Source: Actinoplanes palleronii (GTDB lineage Bacteria; Actinomycetota; Actinomycetes; Mycobacteriales; Micromonosporaceae). From it: a stretch of DNA of 64,000 nt. Position numbers and translations under genes: made by a program. This document shows, one piece after another, positions 40,534-50,495 of the stretch. Under the pieces are notes generated by a model. The model made no database searches. It was not told the DNA's origin and saw nothing but the letters and a program-made list of their open reading frames with translations. The stretch's first letter is position 1. Every line of letters begins with the position of its first letter. The stretch spans positions 231,745 through 295,744 of the forward strand of contig NZ_BOMS01000009.1 of the NCBI RefSeq assembly GCF_016862315.1, read 5' to 3'.

Positions 40534-43525
40534 ATGGGTCAGCACCAGGAAGACTCCGCGGAGACCGGCCCGCAACCGGACGGCCACGGTCTCAGCCGGC
40601 GTCAAGTGCTCCGCGGCGCGGCCGCCATCGGTCCCGGGATCGTCCTGTCCTCGGGTCTGCTGGACGGTCTCGTGGCCACCGCCGCCGATGCCACCGACGC
40701 CGCGGTACTTCCGGTGGCGGCACCCGTCCCGCCACCGATCACGTCCTGGGACAGGACGGTTCAGCGGATGAGCTACGACAAGACCGCCGGCTATCAGCAG
40801 TTGACCGAAGGCGACGGAGAACCGCATCTGCTCCAGACCCAGATGCGGCGCACCCCGGGCCACGTGACGTTGCCGATCACGGCGTTCGTCCAGTTCACCG
40901 ACCTGCACATCGTGGACGACCAGTCGCCCGCGCGGGTCGAGTTCCTGGACCGCTACGCGAACTCCGGCGCTCCGCACTTCGGCACCTACCCGTTCGACTC
41001 GGCGTACCGGCCGCACGAATTCCTGTCGACGCATCTCACGCACGCCATGGTCAAGGCCATCCGGGGGATGACCAGCGGGCCGCGGACCAGGACTCCGCTC
41101 GGCTTCACCATCGTCACCGGGGACATGACGGACAACTGCCAGTACAACGAGACCCGCTGGTACATCGACCTGCTCGACGGCGGGCAGATGATCCGCCCCG
41201 ACTCCGGTGCCATCGGCGTGGACGAGAGTGTCGGCTCCAACCTCGCCGGCGGGAATCCGAGCGGCTTCCACGACCCGGAGTTCTGGGCTCCCGCCACCAC
41301 CGTGCCGGACAAGTACAAACAGCTCGGTTTTCCCGGGATCCCCGGTGTGCTCGCGGCGGCCCGCGCGCCGTACACGTCGATCGGCCTGGGCATGCCCTGG
41401 TATGCCGCTTACGGCAACCACGACGGAGAGGTCCAGGGCAACGTGCCGCTGGACCCCGACTTCTTCTCGACGGAGAACCTTCAGCAGATCTGGACCGGCG
41501 ACCCCCGGGACGTCGCGGTCGGCGGCGAGAAGATCGTCGACACCGCGGCCACGTTGCCGGCCCTCTACGACGACTTCGGGTTCACCGACAAGCTGGCCAT
41601 CGCCCGGAACCTGATCAGGGTGAACGTCACCCCGGACGACAACCGCCGGTTGCTCGGCCAGCGTGCGTTCGTCCAGGAGCACTTCACCACCACCGGCACC
41701 CCCGCCGGGCACGGGTTCACCGCCGGGCGGGGTGAGGCCCACTACAGCATCCCGTCGGCCGACTCCGACCTGGTCCAGTTCATCACGCTGAACACCGTGA
41801 ACGTCAACGGCGGCGCGAGCGGGTCGATCACCGAGGCCCAGATGGCCTGGCTCGAGACCCTGCTGCGGGCCAACAGCTCGACCTATCTCGTCCCCACCGT
41901 CCCGCCGCCGTCGATCACCATGCCGAAGGGCGGTACCCGTCCCGGTGAGGACCTGATCATTCCCGGTCGGGGCCTCACCGACGGCGCGAGCTCGACGATC
42001 GTGAGCCAGCCCGGCGTACAAAATAAGCTCTTTGTGATTTTCTGCCATCACACCCTGGACACGATGGACAACGCGGACCAGCCGCCGAGGGGACGACCGG
42101 ACCTGGTCGGCACGGTCCAGTGGACCGGCGACGCGCTGCGCCGGCTCCTGCTGGCCTACCCGAACGTGATCGCGTTGGTGACCGGGCACACCCACCGCAA
42201 CGACATCAAGCCCTATCCCCGGCTGGGGGCAGGCGCTCAACGGCGGGTTCTGGGAGATCGGCACCGCGTCGCACATCGACTGGCCGATCCAGAGCCGCAT
42301 CATCGAGATCGCCGCGAGCCCCGAGGCCCAGCAGGCGGGCGAGTTCGGCGGCGCGGCCGGACCGGCCACGATCTCGATCTTCACCACCATGGTCGACCTG
42401 GACGCGCCGCTGGCACACGGCGCGGACCTCAACGACCCGATCCAGCTCGCCGCCCTGGGACGCGAACTGGCCACCAACGACCCGCACGAGGTCGGCGCCG
42501 AGGGCGACACCCGCGCCATCACCCGCCGGATGGGACGGCTCGAGGACCGCAACACCCAGCTCCTGCTGCCGGCGCCCTTCCCGCTCAACGCACCCATTCC
42601 GGTCGGCTCCCCGATCGCGGCCGCCCGCAACCTGGACGGACGGCTGGAGCTTTTCGGGGTCGACGCCGCGGGCAACCTCTGGAACACCCACCAGCGCACC
42701 GTCAGCGGGGACCTGGTGGCCTGGACGAAGATCGACCAGGGCTCCGGATGGCAGTCGGTCACCACGGCCGGCAACCGGGACGGGCGCATCGAACTCTTCG
42801 CCGTCGACAGCTCGGGCGCCGTCACCCGCCGCTCGCAGACCACGCCCAACAGCAGCACCTACACCCCGCCCCAACCGCTGGACGGCGTCGTCGCCACGGC
42901 GGCCGCGGCCACCGACCAATCGGGAAACCTGCATTTGTACGCCAACCTCAGCACCGGGCTCATCCAGCACCGCTGGCAGGACGCACCCGACGGAGGCAGC
43001 TGGGGCAATCCCTGGACCCAGCTCGGTGGCGCGGTGACCCGGATGGCGGTCCGGACCGGCAGCGACGGGTGTGCCGTCCTGGTCGGGATCACCGAGGACG
43101 GCCAGCTCGTCCAGCGCAAGATGAACCACCCGAACGCCCGGACCGAGGAGGAATGGGGCCCGGTGCTCCCGTTGGACGGTCTGTTCGAGGCCGTCGAGCT
43201 GGCCCTGAACATGGACGGGCGGCTCGCCCTGTTCGGCGTCGACGGCGACGGGCGGCTCTACCAGCGTTTCGAGACCACACCGCACAGCGGGAGCTGGGCA
43301 CCGTGGAAGCTGCTGCCGACGAGGTTCCAGGGGCGGACCCTGCGGATCCGGCACGTCGCCGCGGAGAAGAACGGGGCGCACGGTCGGATGGAACTGCACG
43401 CGGTCGACGACAGCGGGATGCTCTACCGCTGCAAGCAGAGCGTCCCCAGCAGCAGCGACTGGGGTGGGGACTGGGGATTGCTGAACTTCCACCTGCGCCC
43501 CACCCGCACCCTCACGGGATTGTGA
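40534..43525 (+). CDS. Tat-exported metallophosphoesterase fused to PLL-like lectin repeats, interrupted by a frameshift
   Basis: The gene reads in one frame from ATG 40534 to about 42229, then continues in the +1 frame to TGA 43523-43525. The N-terminal part has a Tat motif ([13 protein letters not shown]), metal motifs [24 protein letters not shown] and VTGHTHRN, as in the TIGR03767-type phosphoesterases. The shift lies in a run of five G (42225-42229); with four G the frame would read on as [20 protein letters not shown], restoring the family sequence. The second half has five WD-like lectin repeats ([57 protein letters not shown]). It is either a sequence error or a recent disruption. Confidence 0.8.
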
Positions 43526-43595
43526 CCGCATTTCCACCGCCGTGGAGCCGGAAGATCGGCTCGGTGAGCTTCGCGACGGGCCGATGTCCTGGCCG

Positions 43596-44369
43596 TCAGG
43601 AGGCGAGGGCGTAGGTGGCGTAGTGGTTGTCGCGGCGGCGGCCGTAGATGGTGAAGGTGTCGCGGATGGTGCGGGTGATGCTGGCGGTGCTGACGGTCGA
43701 GCCGGCGGTCCGGGCTTCGAGACGGACCGGGGCGGCGTGCAGGTCGGTGATGCCGGCTTCCTTCGCGGCGACGAACAACTCGAGGTCGAAGGCGAAGCGG
43801 CGCTCGCGCAGCCGGGGCAGGACCGCGGTGAGCACGTCCCGGCGGATGATCTTGCAGCCGGTCTGGGTGTCGCGGACGCCGAGGCCGAACATCGTGGTGA
43901 CCAGGGTCGAGTAGCTGATCGAGATGAGCTTGCGCAGGCGGGTGGCGGCGCTGACCGAGTCGGTGTGGCGCTTGTCGGCGTAGACGACCGCGTGGCCGCC
44001 GGCGCGGGCGATCATGAGGTAGTCGACCAGGTGCTGGGGGTCGATGTCGCCGTCGGCGTCGACGAACCCGATCCAGGCGCCGGTGGCGGCGGCGAAGCCC
44101 TGGTGCAGGGCGGCGCCCTTGCCCTGGTTGATCGGGTTGTCGATGACGGTGACCTCGGCCAGGCCGGTGAGGGTGGCCGCCGAGCCGTCGGTGGAACCGT
44201 CGGAGACCGCGATGACCTCGAACGCGACGCCGGCCTGACGCAGGCAGCCGACCAGGCGCTCGACGGTGGGGCGCAGCGCCGGTCCGGGGTTGTAGAACGG
44301 CACGACCACGGTCAGCTCGACACCGGTCTGGCGGGCGGCGGGGGCGGTGGCGAGTGCGGTGGCGTTCAT
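43596..44369 (-). CDS. Family 2 glycosyltransferase (dolichol/polyprenyl-phosphate-mannose synthase-like)
   Basis: A 257-aa soluble GT-A enzyme. Nucleotide-sugar motif VVPFYNPGPAL at the N terminus, then VSDGSTDGS, the DxD-type motif FVDADGDIDPQ, and the acceptor-side QTGCKIIRRDVL. These match GT2 enzymes that transfer mannose or glucose from an NDP-sugar to polyprenyl phosphate for cell-wall or protein glycosylation. No C-terminal membrane helices. Convergent with the phosphoesterase gene, divergent from TetR. Sugar and acceptor not determinable. Confidence 0.9.
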   Translation of the reverse strand: MNATALATAPAARQTGVELTVVVPFYNPGPALRPTVERLVGCLRQAGVAFEVIAVSDGSTDGSAATLTGLAEVTVIDNPINQGKGAALHQGFAAATGAWIGFVDADGDIDPQHLVDYLMIARAGGHAVVYADKRHTDSVSAATRLRKLISISYSTLVTTMFGLGVRDTQTGCKIIRRDVLTAVLPRLRERRFAFDLELFVAAKEAGITDLHAAPVRLEARTAGSTVSTASITRTIRDTFTIYGRRRDNHYATYALAS

Positions 44370-44505
44370 GCCCCACCAGATCGGCGGGTCACCTCAAGGC
44401 AACCTCTGGCCCCCGTCAAACCCGGTGCAAGAAACCACGCCGGCCCGAAAATGTTCGCAAGGACCAGGCCTTTCGGCCCGTGACCCGGCCCATAAAATGA
44501 TTAGC

Positions 44506-44517
44506 CTCATTAATGAG
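44506..44517. promoter_or_regulatory. Palindromic TetR operator
   Basis: CTCATTAATGAG, a perfect 12-bp palindrome, with extra TGATTA and ACTCATT half-sites on either side (44497-44527). It lies 23 bases before the chosen TetR start and just after a TAAAAT -10 candidate, so it should autoregulate the TetR / oleate hydratase operon. Confidence 0.65.
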
Positions 44518-44539
44518 CGAACTCATTGGGAGGACCGCG

Positions 44540-45130
44540 GTGGATGACGAGGCGACCGGGCGGCGAGCCCGGAACATGCGGGAGAAGCGGGAGCGCATCC
44601 TGCGGGCCGCGGCGGAGCTGTTCGCCGCGCACGGGTTCGAGGGGGTAACCACTCAGCAGATCTCCGAGCGCGCGGACATCGCGGCCGGCACGCTCTTCCG
44701 CTACGCGGCATCCAAGGGCGAGTTGTTCCTGATGGTGCACAACGAACAGTTGCGCACGGCGATCGCGATCGGCGCCCAGGCCGCGGCGCGCGAGTCCGAT
44801 CCCGGCCCGGCGGTGATCGCCCAGGTCGAACCGGTGCTGACCCGCGCCCGGGATTCCCGCGGATCCGCCGTCTATCAGCGCGAACTGCTGTTCGGGCCGC
44901 CCGGCGAGCGATACCGGGCCGAAGGGCTCGCGCTCGTCGGGGACCTGGAGGAGCGGATCGCGAACCTGCTCGGTGGTGGCCCGGAAGCCACCCGGGCGGC
45001 GCGCACGGTCTTCGCGATCCTCAACCTGCTGCTGGTCGAGCCGTGGACCGGAGTGCATCCGGGTTCCGACCCGGTCGAGGAGCTGCGCGCCCAGGTCGCT
45101 CAGGTAGTCCGCGGATTCCACACCCTCTGA
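44540..45130 (+). CDS. TetR family regulator of the oleate hydratase operon
   Basis: A 196-aa protein from GTG 44540, chosen because Shine-Dalgarno gggagga lies 7 bases before it; an ATG at 44513 lies inside the operator palindrome and would give nine extra residues. The DNA-binding domain reads RERILRAAAELFAAHGFEGV, then TTQQISERADIAAGTLFRYA, with a helical ligand domain. It lies 11 bases upstream of the oleate hydratase, so it probably represses it and is released by fatty acids. Confidence 0.9.
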   Translation: MDDEATGRRARNMREKRERILRAAAELFAAHGFEGVTTQQISERADIAAGTLFRYAASKGELFLMVHNEQLRTAIAIGAQAAARESDPGPAVIAQVEPVLTRARDSRGSAVYQRELLFGPPGERYRAEGLALVGDLEERIANLLGGGPEATRAARTVFAILNLLLVEPWTGVHPGSDPVEELRAQVAQVVRGFHTL

Positions 45131-45141
45131 GGGAGAAGATC

Positions 45142-46902
45142 ATGTATCACAGCAGCGGGAACTACGAGGCGTTCGCCCGGCCGCGCAAACCGGCCGGGGT
45201 GGACGACAAGACGGCCTGGTTCGTCGGCGCGGGGCTGTCCTCGCTGGCCGGTGCGGCATTCCTGATCCGGGACGGGCAGATGCCCGGCAACAAGATCACC
45301 ATCCTGGAGCGGCTCACGCTGCCGGGCGGCGCCCTCGACGGCATCAAGGAACCGGCCCGGGGATTCGTGATCCGCGGCGGCCGCGAGATGGAGGACCACT
45401 ACGAGTGCCTCTGGGACCTGTTCCGCTCGATCCCCTCACTCGAGGTCGAGGGCGCGTCGGTGCTCGACGAATTCTACTGGCTGAACAAGGACGATCCGAA
45501 CTACTCGCTGCAGCGGGCCACGGTCAACCGCGGGCAGGACGCCCGCACCGACGGCCTGTTCGGGCTCAGCGCCACGGCGCAGAAAGAGATCATCAAGGTC
45601 TTCCTCGCCACCCGCGAGGAGATGGCGGGCAAACGGATCGACGAGGTCTTCGGCCCGGACTTCCTGAGCAGCAACTTCTGGCTGTACTGGCGGACCATGT
45701 TCGCCTTCGAGGAGTGGCACGGCGCCCTGGAGATGAAGCTGTACCTGCACCGCTTCATCCACCACATCGGTGGCCTGCCCGATTTCACCGCGTTGAAGTT
45801 CACCAAGTACAACCAGTACGAGTCGCTGACCCTGCCGCTCTACACCTGGCTGCTCGAGCAGGGCGTGGTGTTCCACTTCAGCACCGAGATCACCGACGTC
45901 GACTTCGACATCACCGCGGACCGCAAGCAGGCGACGCGGCTGCACTGGATCCGCGACGGCGCACCGGGCGGCACCGATCTGGGCCCCGACGACCTGCTGT
46001 TCCTGACGATCGGCTCGCTCACCGAGAACTCCGACAACGGCGACCACCACACCCCGGCCCGGCTGAACGACGGCCCGGCACCGGCGTGGGACCTGTGGCG
46101 CCGGATCGCCGCCAAGGACCCGTCGTTCGGCCGGCCGGACGTGTTCGGTGCGCACATCCCGCAGACGAAGTGGGAGTCGGCGACGGTCACCACGATCGAC
46201 GCGCGCATTCCCGCGTACATCGAGAAGATCGCCAAGCGCGATCCGTTCAGCGGCAAGGTGGTCACCGGCGGCATCGTCAGCGTCCGCGACTCCAGCTGGC
46301 TGCTGAGCTGGACGGTCAACCGGCAACCGCATTTCAAGGCGCAGAAGCCGACCGAGATCGTGGCCTGGATCTACGCGCTCTTCGCCGACGTTCCCGGCGA
46401 CTACGTGAAGAAGACGATGCAGGAGTGCACCGGCGAGGAGATCACCAAGGAGTGGCTCTACCACCTGGGCGTACCGGTCGAGCAGATCGACGAGCTGGCC
46501 GCGACCGGCGCGCGGACCGTGCCGAGCATGATGCCGTACGTGACCTCGTTCTTCATGCCCCGCGCGACCGGTGACCGGCCCGACGTGGTGCCGGCGGGCT
46601 CGGTCAACTTCGCGTTCATCGGTCAGTTCGCCGAGACCGGCCGGGACACGATCTTCACCGTCGAATACTCGGTGCGCACCCCGATGGAGGCCGTCTACCA
46701 ATTGCTCGGCATCGAGCGGGGTGTGCCCGAGGTGTTCAACTCCACCTATGACGTGCGTACCCTGCTCGCCGCCACCAAGCTGCTCCGCGACGGCCGCGAG
46801 TTCACGGTGCCGGGCGGTCCGCTGGGCCGGGCCGTCTACCAGCGCCGGGTGGGCACCAACGAGATCGGCCAGCTGTTGAAGGAGTTCGGCCTGATCCCGT
46901 GA
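45142..46902 (+). CDS. ohyA: Oleate hydratase
   Basis: A 586-aa FAD-dependent enzyme that adds water across the cis-9 double bond of oleic and related acids to give 10-hydroxystearate (EC 4.2.1.53). The Rossmann motif is AWFVGAGLSSLAGAAFLI. Family signatures are FVIRGGREMEDHYECLWDLF, with the active-site Glu, and FKAQKPTEIVAWIYALFAD. The length is that of the MCRA family. The ATG at 45142 follows Shine-Dalgarno gggagaag, 11 bases after the TetR stop. Known roles are detoxification of free unsaturated fatty acids and membrane adaptation. Confidence 0.95.
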   Translation: MYHSSGNYEAFARPRKPAGVDDKTAWFVGAGLSSLAGAAFLIRDGQMPGNKITILERLTLPGGALDGIKEPARGFVIRGGREMEDHYECLWDLFRSIPSLEVEGASVLDEFYWLNKDDPNYSLQRATVNRGQDARTDGLFGLSATAQKEIIKVFLATREEMAGKRIDEVFGPDFLSSNFWLYWRTMFAFEEWHGALEMKLYLHRFIHHIGGLPDFTALKFTKYNQYESLTLPLYTWLLEQGVVFHFSTEITDVDFDITADRKQATRLHWIRDGAPGGTDLGPDDLLFLTIGSLTENSDNGDHHTPARLNDGPAPAWDLWRRIAAKDPSFGRPDVFGAHIPQTKWESATVTTIDARIPAYIEKIAKRDPFSGKVVTGGIVSVRDSSWLLSWTVNRQPHFKAQKPTEIVAWIYALFADVPGDYVKKTMQECTGEEITKEWLYHLGVPVEQIDELAATGARTVPSMMPYVTSFFMPRATGDRPDVVPAGSVNFAFIGQFAETGRDTIFTVEYSVRTPMEAVYQLLGIERGVPEVFNSTYDVRTLLAATKLLRDGREFTVPGGPLGRAVYQRRVGTNEIGQLLKEFGLIP

Positions 46903-46945
46903 GGGCCGACCGGCCTACGCGCAACGCTTTCGCTGCCGCCGACAG

Positions 46946-48022
46946 CTATTCGACCAACGCCGGGTAGTCCGTGTAGCCCTCGTGGTCCCCGCCGTACGCC
47001 TTGGTGTAGTCCGGGGTGTTGAACGGGCCGCCGGTTCGCAGGCGCTCGACGAGGTCGGGGTTGGCCAGGAAGAGGGCGCCGTAGGAGACGAGATCGGTGG
47101 CCCCGGCCTCGATCAGCTTGAGCGCCTCCGGCCCGGTGAAGGCCTCCGGGGTGTACGGGTTGAGGATCAGTGTGCCGGTCCACCGCGCACGCAGCTCGGC
47201 GGTGAACTCGGTGTCCGGCCCTTCGCCGATGTGCAGGTAGGCCAGGCCGAGCGGGTTGAGCTCGTCGACCAGCGCCCGGTAGGTCGCCCGGTGGTCGTCC
47301 TCGACGATGTCGTTGAACGGGTTGGACGGGGAGATCCGCAGGCCGAGGCGGTCGGCCCCGATCGCCGTGGCCACCGAGCGGGCGACCTCGACGGTGAGCC
47401 GGATGCGCCCGGTGACCGTCGCGCCCCACTCGTCGTCGCGCTGGTTGGCGTTCGTCGACAGGAACTGGTGCAGCAGGTAGCCGTTGGCCCCGTGCAGCTC
47501 GACGCCGTCGAACCCGGCCGCGATCGCGTTGCTCGCGGCCGCGGTGTAGTCGGCGATCGTCCGGGCGATGCCCGCCGCGTCCAAGGGCTCGGGGGTCACG
47601 AAGTCGCGCGGCCCCTGTGGCGTGTACGCCTGGCCGGCCGCCCGGACCGCCGACGCGCCGACCGGCACGAGGGTGCCGTCCGTCGCGTAGAGGTCGGGGT
47701 GGCCGATCCGGCCGGTGTGCATGAGCTGGGCGAAGATCAGGCCGCCGCGCTCGTGGACGGCCGCGGTGACCTGCCGCCAGGCCGCTACCTGCTCGGCGCT
47801 GTGCAGGCCGGGCGTGGTCACGTAGCCCTGGCCGACGGCGGACGGCTGAATGCCCTCGGTGATGATGAGGCCGGCACCGGCCCGCTGGCCGTAGTAGGTC
47901 GCCATCAGCGCGGTGGGGCTGGCGCCGTCCCCGTACGCCCGGCTGCGGGTCATCGGGGCCATGACCACCCGGTTGCGGGCGGTGAAGCGACCGACACGGA
48001 TCGGCTCGAATGCAGTGCTCAT
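46946..48022 (-). CDS. Old Yellow Enzyme-type alkene reductase
   Basis: A 358-aa FMN-dependent TIM-barrel enzyme. The N-terminal FMN loop is NRVVMAPMTRSRA, the conserved AQLMHTGRIGH and the substrate-binding His-Asn motif LHGANGYLLHQF are present, with the C-terminal phosphate-binding SYGALFLANPDLVERL. It reduces activated C=C bonds of enones or nitro compounds using NAD(P)H. It is divergent from a MarR regulator; matching TTTACCTG/CAGGTAAA half-sites flank the intergenic region, so the MarR protein likely represses it under electrophile-free conditions. Confidence 0.94.
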   Translation of the reverse strand: MSTAFEPIRVGRFTARNRVVMAPMTRSRAYGDGASPTALMATYYGQRAGAGLIITEGIQPSAVGQGYVTTPGLHSAEQVAAWRQVTAAVHERGGLIFAQLMHTGRIGHPDLYATDGTLVPVGASAVRAAGQAYTPQGPRDFVTPEPLDAAGIARTIADYTAAASNAIAAGFDGVELHGANGYLLHQFLSTNANQRDDEWGATVTGRIRLTVEVARSVATAIGADRLGLRISPSNPFNDIVEDDHRATYRALVDELNPLGLAYLHIGEGPDTEFTAELRARWTGTLILNPYTPEAFTGPEALKLIEAGATDLVSYGALFLANPDLVERLRTGGPFNTPDYTKAYGGDHEGYTDYPALVE

Positions 48023-48038
48023 GACTAGCCTCCGTCAA

Positions 48039-48056
48039 TTTACCTGTCGTAGACAG
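48039..48056. promoter_or_regulatory. MarR operator
   Basis: TTTACCTG (48039-48046) runs into the perfect dyad CTGTC-GTA-GACAG (48044-48056). The mirror half-site CAGGTAAA is at 48121-48128, next to the MarR start. Two matching sites at the two divergent promoters indicate shared control. Confidence 0.6.
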
Positions 48057-48136
48057 CTAGATACTCGCTCGCCGCGACGGGTACCTGCCAGCACTCGTGA
48101 GCGGCATCACTTGTCCAAGGCAGGTAAAGTGGCGGC

Positions 48137-48583
48137 ATGAGCGAGGCACCGCGGGCGGCGGCCGCCGGACCGATCAGCCACACGATCTTCCGGCTGGCCC
48201 GGAGCCATTCCCTGCTGGCCGGCCGGTTGCTCCGCGAGGTCGGACTGAACCCGGGCCAGGAGATGATCCTGTTCCTGCTGTGGGACCGCGGGCCGATGCG
48301 GCTGACGGGGATCGCCGACGAGCTCGGCTTCGGCGACTCGGCAGGCACCACCCGCAAGATCCAGCGCCTCGAACGGGCCGGCTACGTGCGCCGGGTGCCC
48401 GATCCCGCCGACGGCCGGGCCACGCTGGTCGAGCCGACCGCGGCCGGCAACAGCGTCCGCCCCCGCATCGAGCAGATCTGGGCCGAGCTGGAACGCCTCA
48501 CCGTCGCCGGCCTGACCCCGGCCGAGCAGGCCACCACGCTCGCACAGCTGCACCGCCTCGAAGAGAACGTGGCGAAGGCCTGA
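48137..48583 (+). CDS. MarR family regulator
   Basis: A 148-aa winged-helix protein. The wHTH core is NPGQEMILFLLWDRGPMRLT, then GDSAGTTRKIQRLERAGYVR, with the wing RVPDPADGRATLVEPTAAG. The dimerisation helices are at both ends. It is divergent from the alkene reductase, with palindromes at both promoters. It probably responds to electrophiles or aromatic acids, as MarR proteins next to OYE genes often do. Confidence 0.9.
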   Translation: MSEAPRAAAAGPISHTIFRLARSHSLLAGRLLREVGLNPGQEMILFLLWDRGPMRLTGIADELGFGDSAGTTRKIQRLERAGYVRRVPDPADGRATLVEPTAAGNSVRPRIEQIWAELERLTVAGLTPAEQATTLAQLHRLEENVAKA

Positions 48584-48709
48584 ACCGACTCGGTCGGAAT
48601 TTCACGGTGACAAGGCTGTCCAGTTTCGCGCCGGCGCCTTCGAGGTGTTCGTAGCGGGCTGACGTCCAGGACCAGCCCCGCCATCGACAACCTTATTTAC
48701 CGTAAGGCT

Positions 48710-48742
48710 TGACAGCGCCGGGTCAGAACCGAGTAAGTTACA
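48710..48742 (+). promoter_or_regulatory. Promoter/operator of the GH26 gene
   Basis: TTGACA at 48710-48715 serves as -35. The element AGAACCGAGTAAGTTAC (48726-48742) overlaps the expected -10 and contains the dyad GTAA-G-TTAC. The same 17 bases occur at the promoter of the CBM13-esterase. A related dyad TTAC-C-GTAA lies at 48698-48706. The remaining 5' region (48584-48961) carries no gene, so the mRNA leader is about 210 bases. Confidence 0.55.
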
Positions 48743-48961
48743 AGCGAGTTAAGCACAACAATGATCGATGCCAATGGCAGCGCACGCTCTTCTCGCCTAC
48801 TACATCACTGCTGAGCTGCACAGACTATGGCGAGTCAGCGATCGATCACCATCCCGTGACGATCCATCCGGGCGCCCCACCGAGACGCCACTCAAGCGTC
48901 GGATCCGAGGCCTCGCTTACGCGCCCTCCCCCACCATCCCCGTTCGAAAGGCATTTCCACG

Positions 48962-50422
48962 ATGTCGAAGCACCGAAGAGTGTTCGCCCTGATAGCCGCC
49001 GGCGCGGCCGCGGTCCTGGGCGCCGGGTTCACCGTCGGCCAGGGCACCGCCTCCGCCGCGACGCCGCCCGCACCGACCGGCGTCACCCGGGCCGATGTGA
49101 TCACCTACCTCAAGAGCCTCACCGGCAAGAACACCCTCTCCGGCCAGCAGGGTGGTTCCACCGGCAACCCGGCCCAGTGGGTCACCAAGGTGCACGACAT
49201 CACCGGGCAGTACCCCGGGCTGTTCGGCGGTGACTTCGGGTTCAGCCAGAACGACATCAGCAGCCGCCAGACGATGATCAACCAGGTCAAGACCGAATGG
49301 GCCAACGGCACGATCAGCTCGATCACCATGCACGCGTGCCGGCCCGATGTGGCGACGTGCGACTTCGAGGGCGGCTCGAATCCGGTGAAGGGCAGCAAGC
49401 TGTCCGCCGCAGAGTGGACGCAGGTCGTCACGAGCGGCACCTCGCTGAACAACGCCTACAAGGCGAAGCTGGACCAGTTCGTCCCGTACTTCCAGCAGCT
49501 CAAGGACGCCGGCATCCCGGTGATGTTCCGGCCGCTGCACGAGCTGAACGAGGGCTGGGCCTGGTGGGGCGGCAACGCGAACGCCGCCGCCGGCAGCGCC
49601 AAGCTGTTCCAGGTCACCCACGACTACCTGGAGTCCAAGAACCTGAACAACCTCATCTACGTGTGGGCGCCGAAGGACGTCGCGGGCGGCGCGTCGAGCG
49701 TCCGGAGCTACTACCCGGGTGACGCGTACGTCGACGTCGTCGCGCTGGACGTCTGGGTGGGCAAGTTCCCGTCCACCGACTGGTACAACGCGCTGGCGGC
49801 CATCGCCGGCAGCAGCAAGCCGATGGCGCTGGCCGAGGTCGGCAGCGTGCCCCAGCCCAGCCAGATGAACAGCCAGCCCAAGTGGGTCTTCTGGAGCGTC
49901 TGGATGGACTGGCTGACGATGCCGGACTACAACTCCAACGCCTCGATCCAGGCCGGCTACTACGACGCCCGCACGCTCAACCAGGGCGAGGTCCACATCC
50001 CCACCGGCAACCAGCCGACGACGCCGCCCACCGGCACCAGAACCGGTGCGATCACCGGCATCGGCGGCAAGTGCGTCGACGTCGCCGCCGCGGGCACCGC
50101 CAACGGCACCGCCGTCCAGCTCTACGACTGCAACGGCTCCACCGCGCAACAGTGGACGGTCGGCACCGACGGCACGCTCCGGTCCCTGGGCAAGTGCCTC
50201 GACGTCACCGGGCAGGGCACCGCCAACGGCAGCCTGATCCAGCTCTGGGACTGCAACGGCTCCGGCGCCCAGCAGTGGGTCGCGCAGAGCAGCGGCCACC
50301 TGCGTAACCCGCAGTCCGGCCGCGACCTCGACGTCCCCGGCGGCAGCACCGCCAACGGCACCCGCCTGCAGATCTGGGACACCAACACCAACGCCTGGCA
50401 GGTCTGGCACCTCCCGGCCTGA
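48962..50422 (+). CDS. Secreted GH26 beta-mannanase with C-terminal ricin-B/CBM13 module
   Basis: A 486-aa protein. A signal peptide (about 1-33) is followed by a GH26 barrel (to about 345) with acid/base Glu194 in RPLHELNEGWAWWG and nucleophile Glu292 in LAEVGSVPQP. A short Thr/Pro linker (GNQPTTPPTGTRTG) joins a CBM13 trefoil (about 365-486) with three QxW-like repeats, including KCLDVTGQGTANG and QLWDCNGSGAQQW. It should cleave beta-1,4-mannans outside the cell and bind galactosyl or xylan decorations. Directly upstream of two LacI regulators and near two other CBM13 proteins. Confidence 0.94.
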   Translation: MSKHRRVFALIAAGAAAVLGAGFTVGQGTASAATPPAPTGVTRADVITYLKSLTGKNTLSGQQGGSTGNPAQWVTKVHDITGQYPGLFGGDFGFSQNDISSRQTMINQVKTEWANGTISSITMHACRPDVATCDFEGGSNPVKGSKLSAAEWTQVVTSGTSLNNAYKAKLDQFVPYFQQLKDAGIPVMFRPLHELNEGWAWWGGNANAAAGSAKLFQVTHDYLESKNLNNLIYVWAPKDVAGGASSVRSYYPGDAYVDVVALDVWVGKFPSTDWYNALAAIAGSSKPMALAEVGSVPQPSQMNSQPKWVFWSVWMDWLTMPDYNSNASIQAGYYDARTLNQGEVHIPTGNQPTTPPTGTRTGAITGIGGKCVDVAAAGTANGTAVQLYDCNGSTAQQWTVGTDGTLRSLGKCLDVTGQGTANGSLIQLWDCNGSGAQQWVAQSSGHLRNPQSGRDLDVPGGSTANGTRLQIWDTNTNAWQVWHLPA

Positions 50423-50435
50423 CCACGCTCCGATA

Positions 50436-50477
50436 CGCTCGTCCTGGGTCGCCGCGACCCGCGATCCAGGACGAGCG
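50436..50477 (+). terminator. Hairpin between the GH26 and LacI genes
   Basis: CGCTCGTCCTGG (50436-50447) pairs perfectly with CCAGGACGAGCG (50466-50477), with a further inner GGGTCG/CGACCC pair. It ends 18 bases before the LacI start, so it may also act as a LacI operator. Confidence 0.65.
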
Positions 50478-50495
50478 AAAGCGACCCCACCGAGC

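Noticed and set aside
48768..48992. Small frame in the mannanase leader region
   Set aside because: No ribosome site, no coding signal and overlap with the mRNA leader between promoter and ATG 48962.
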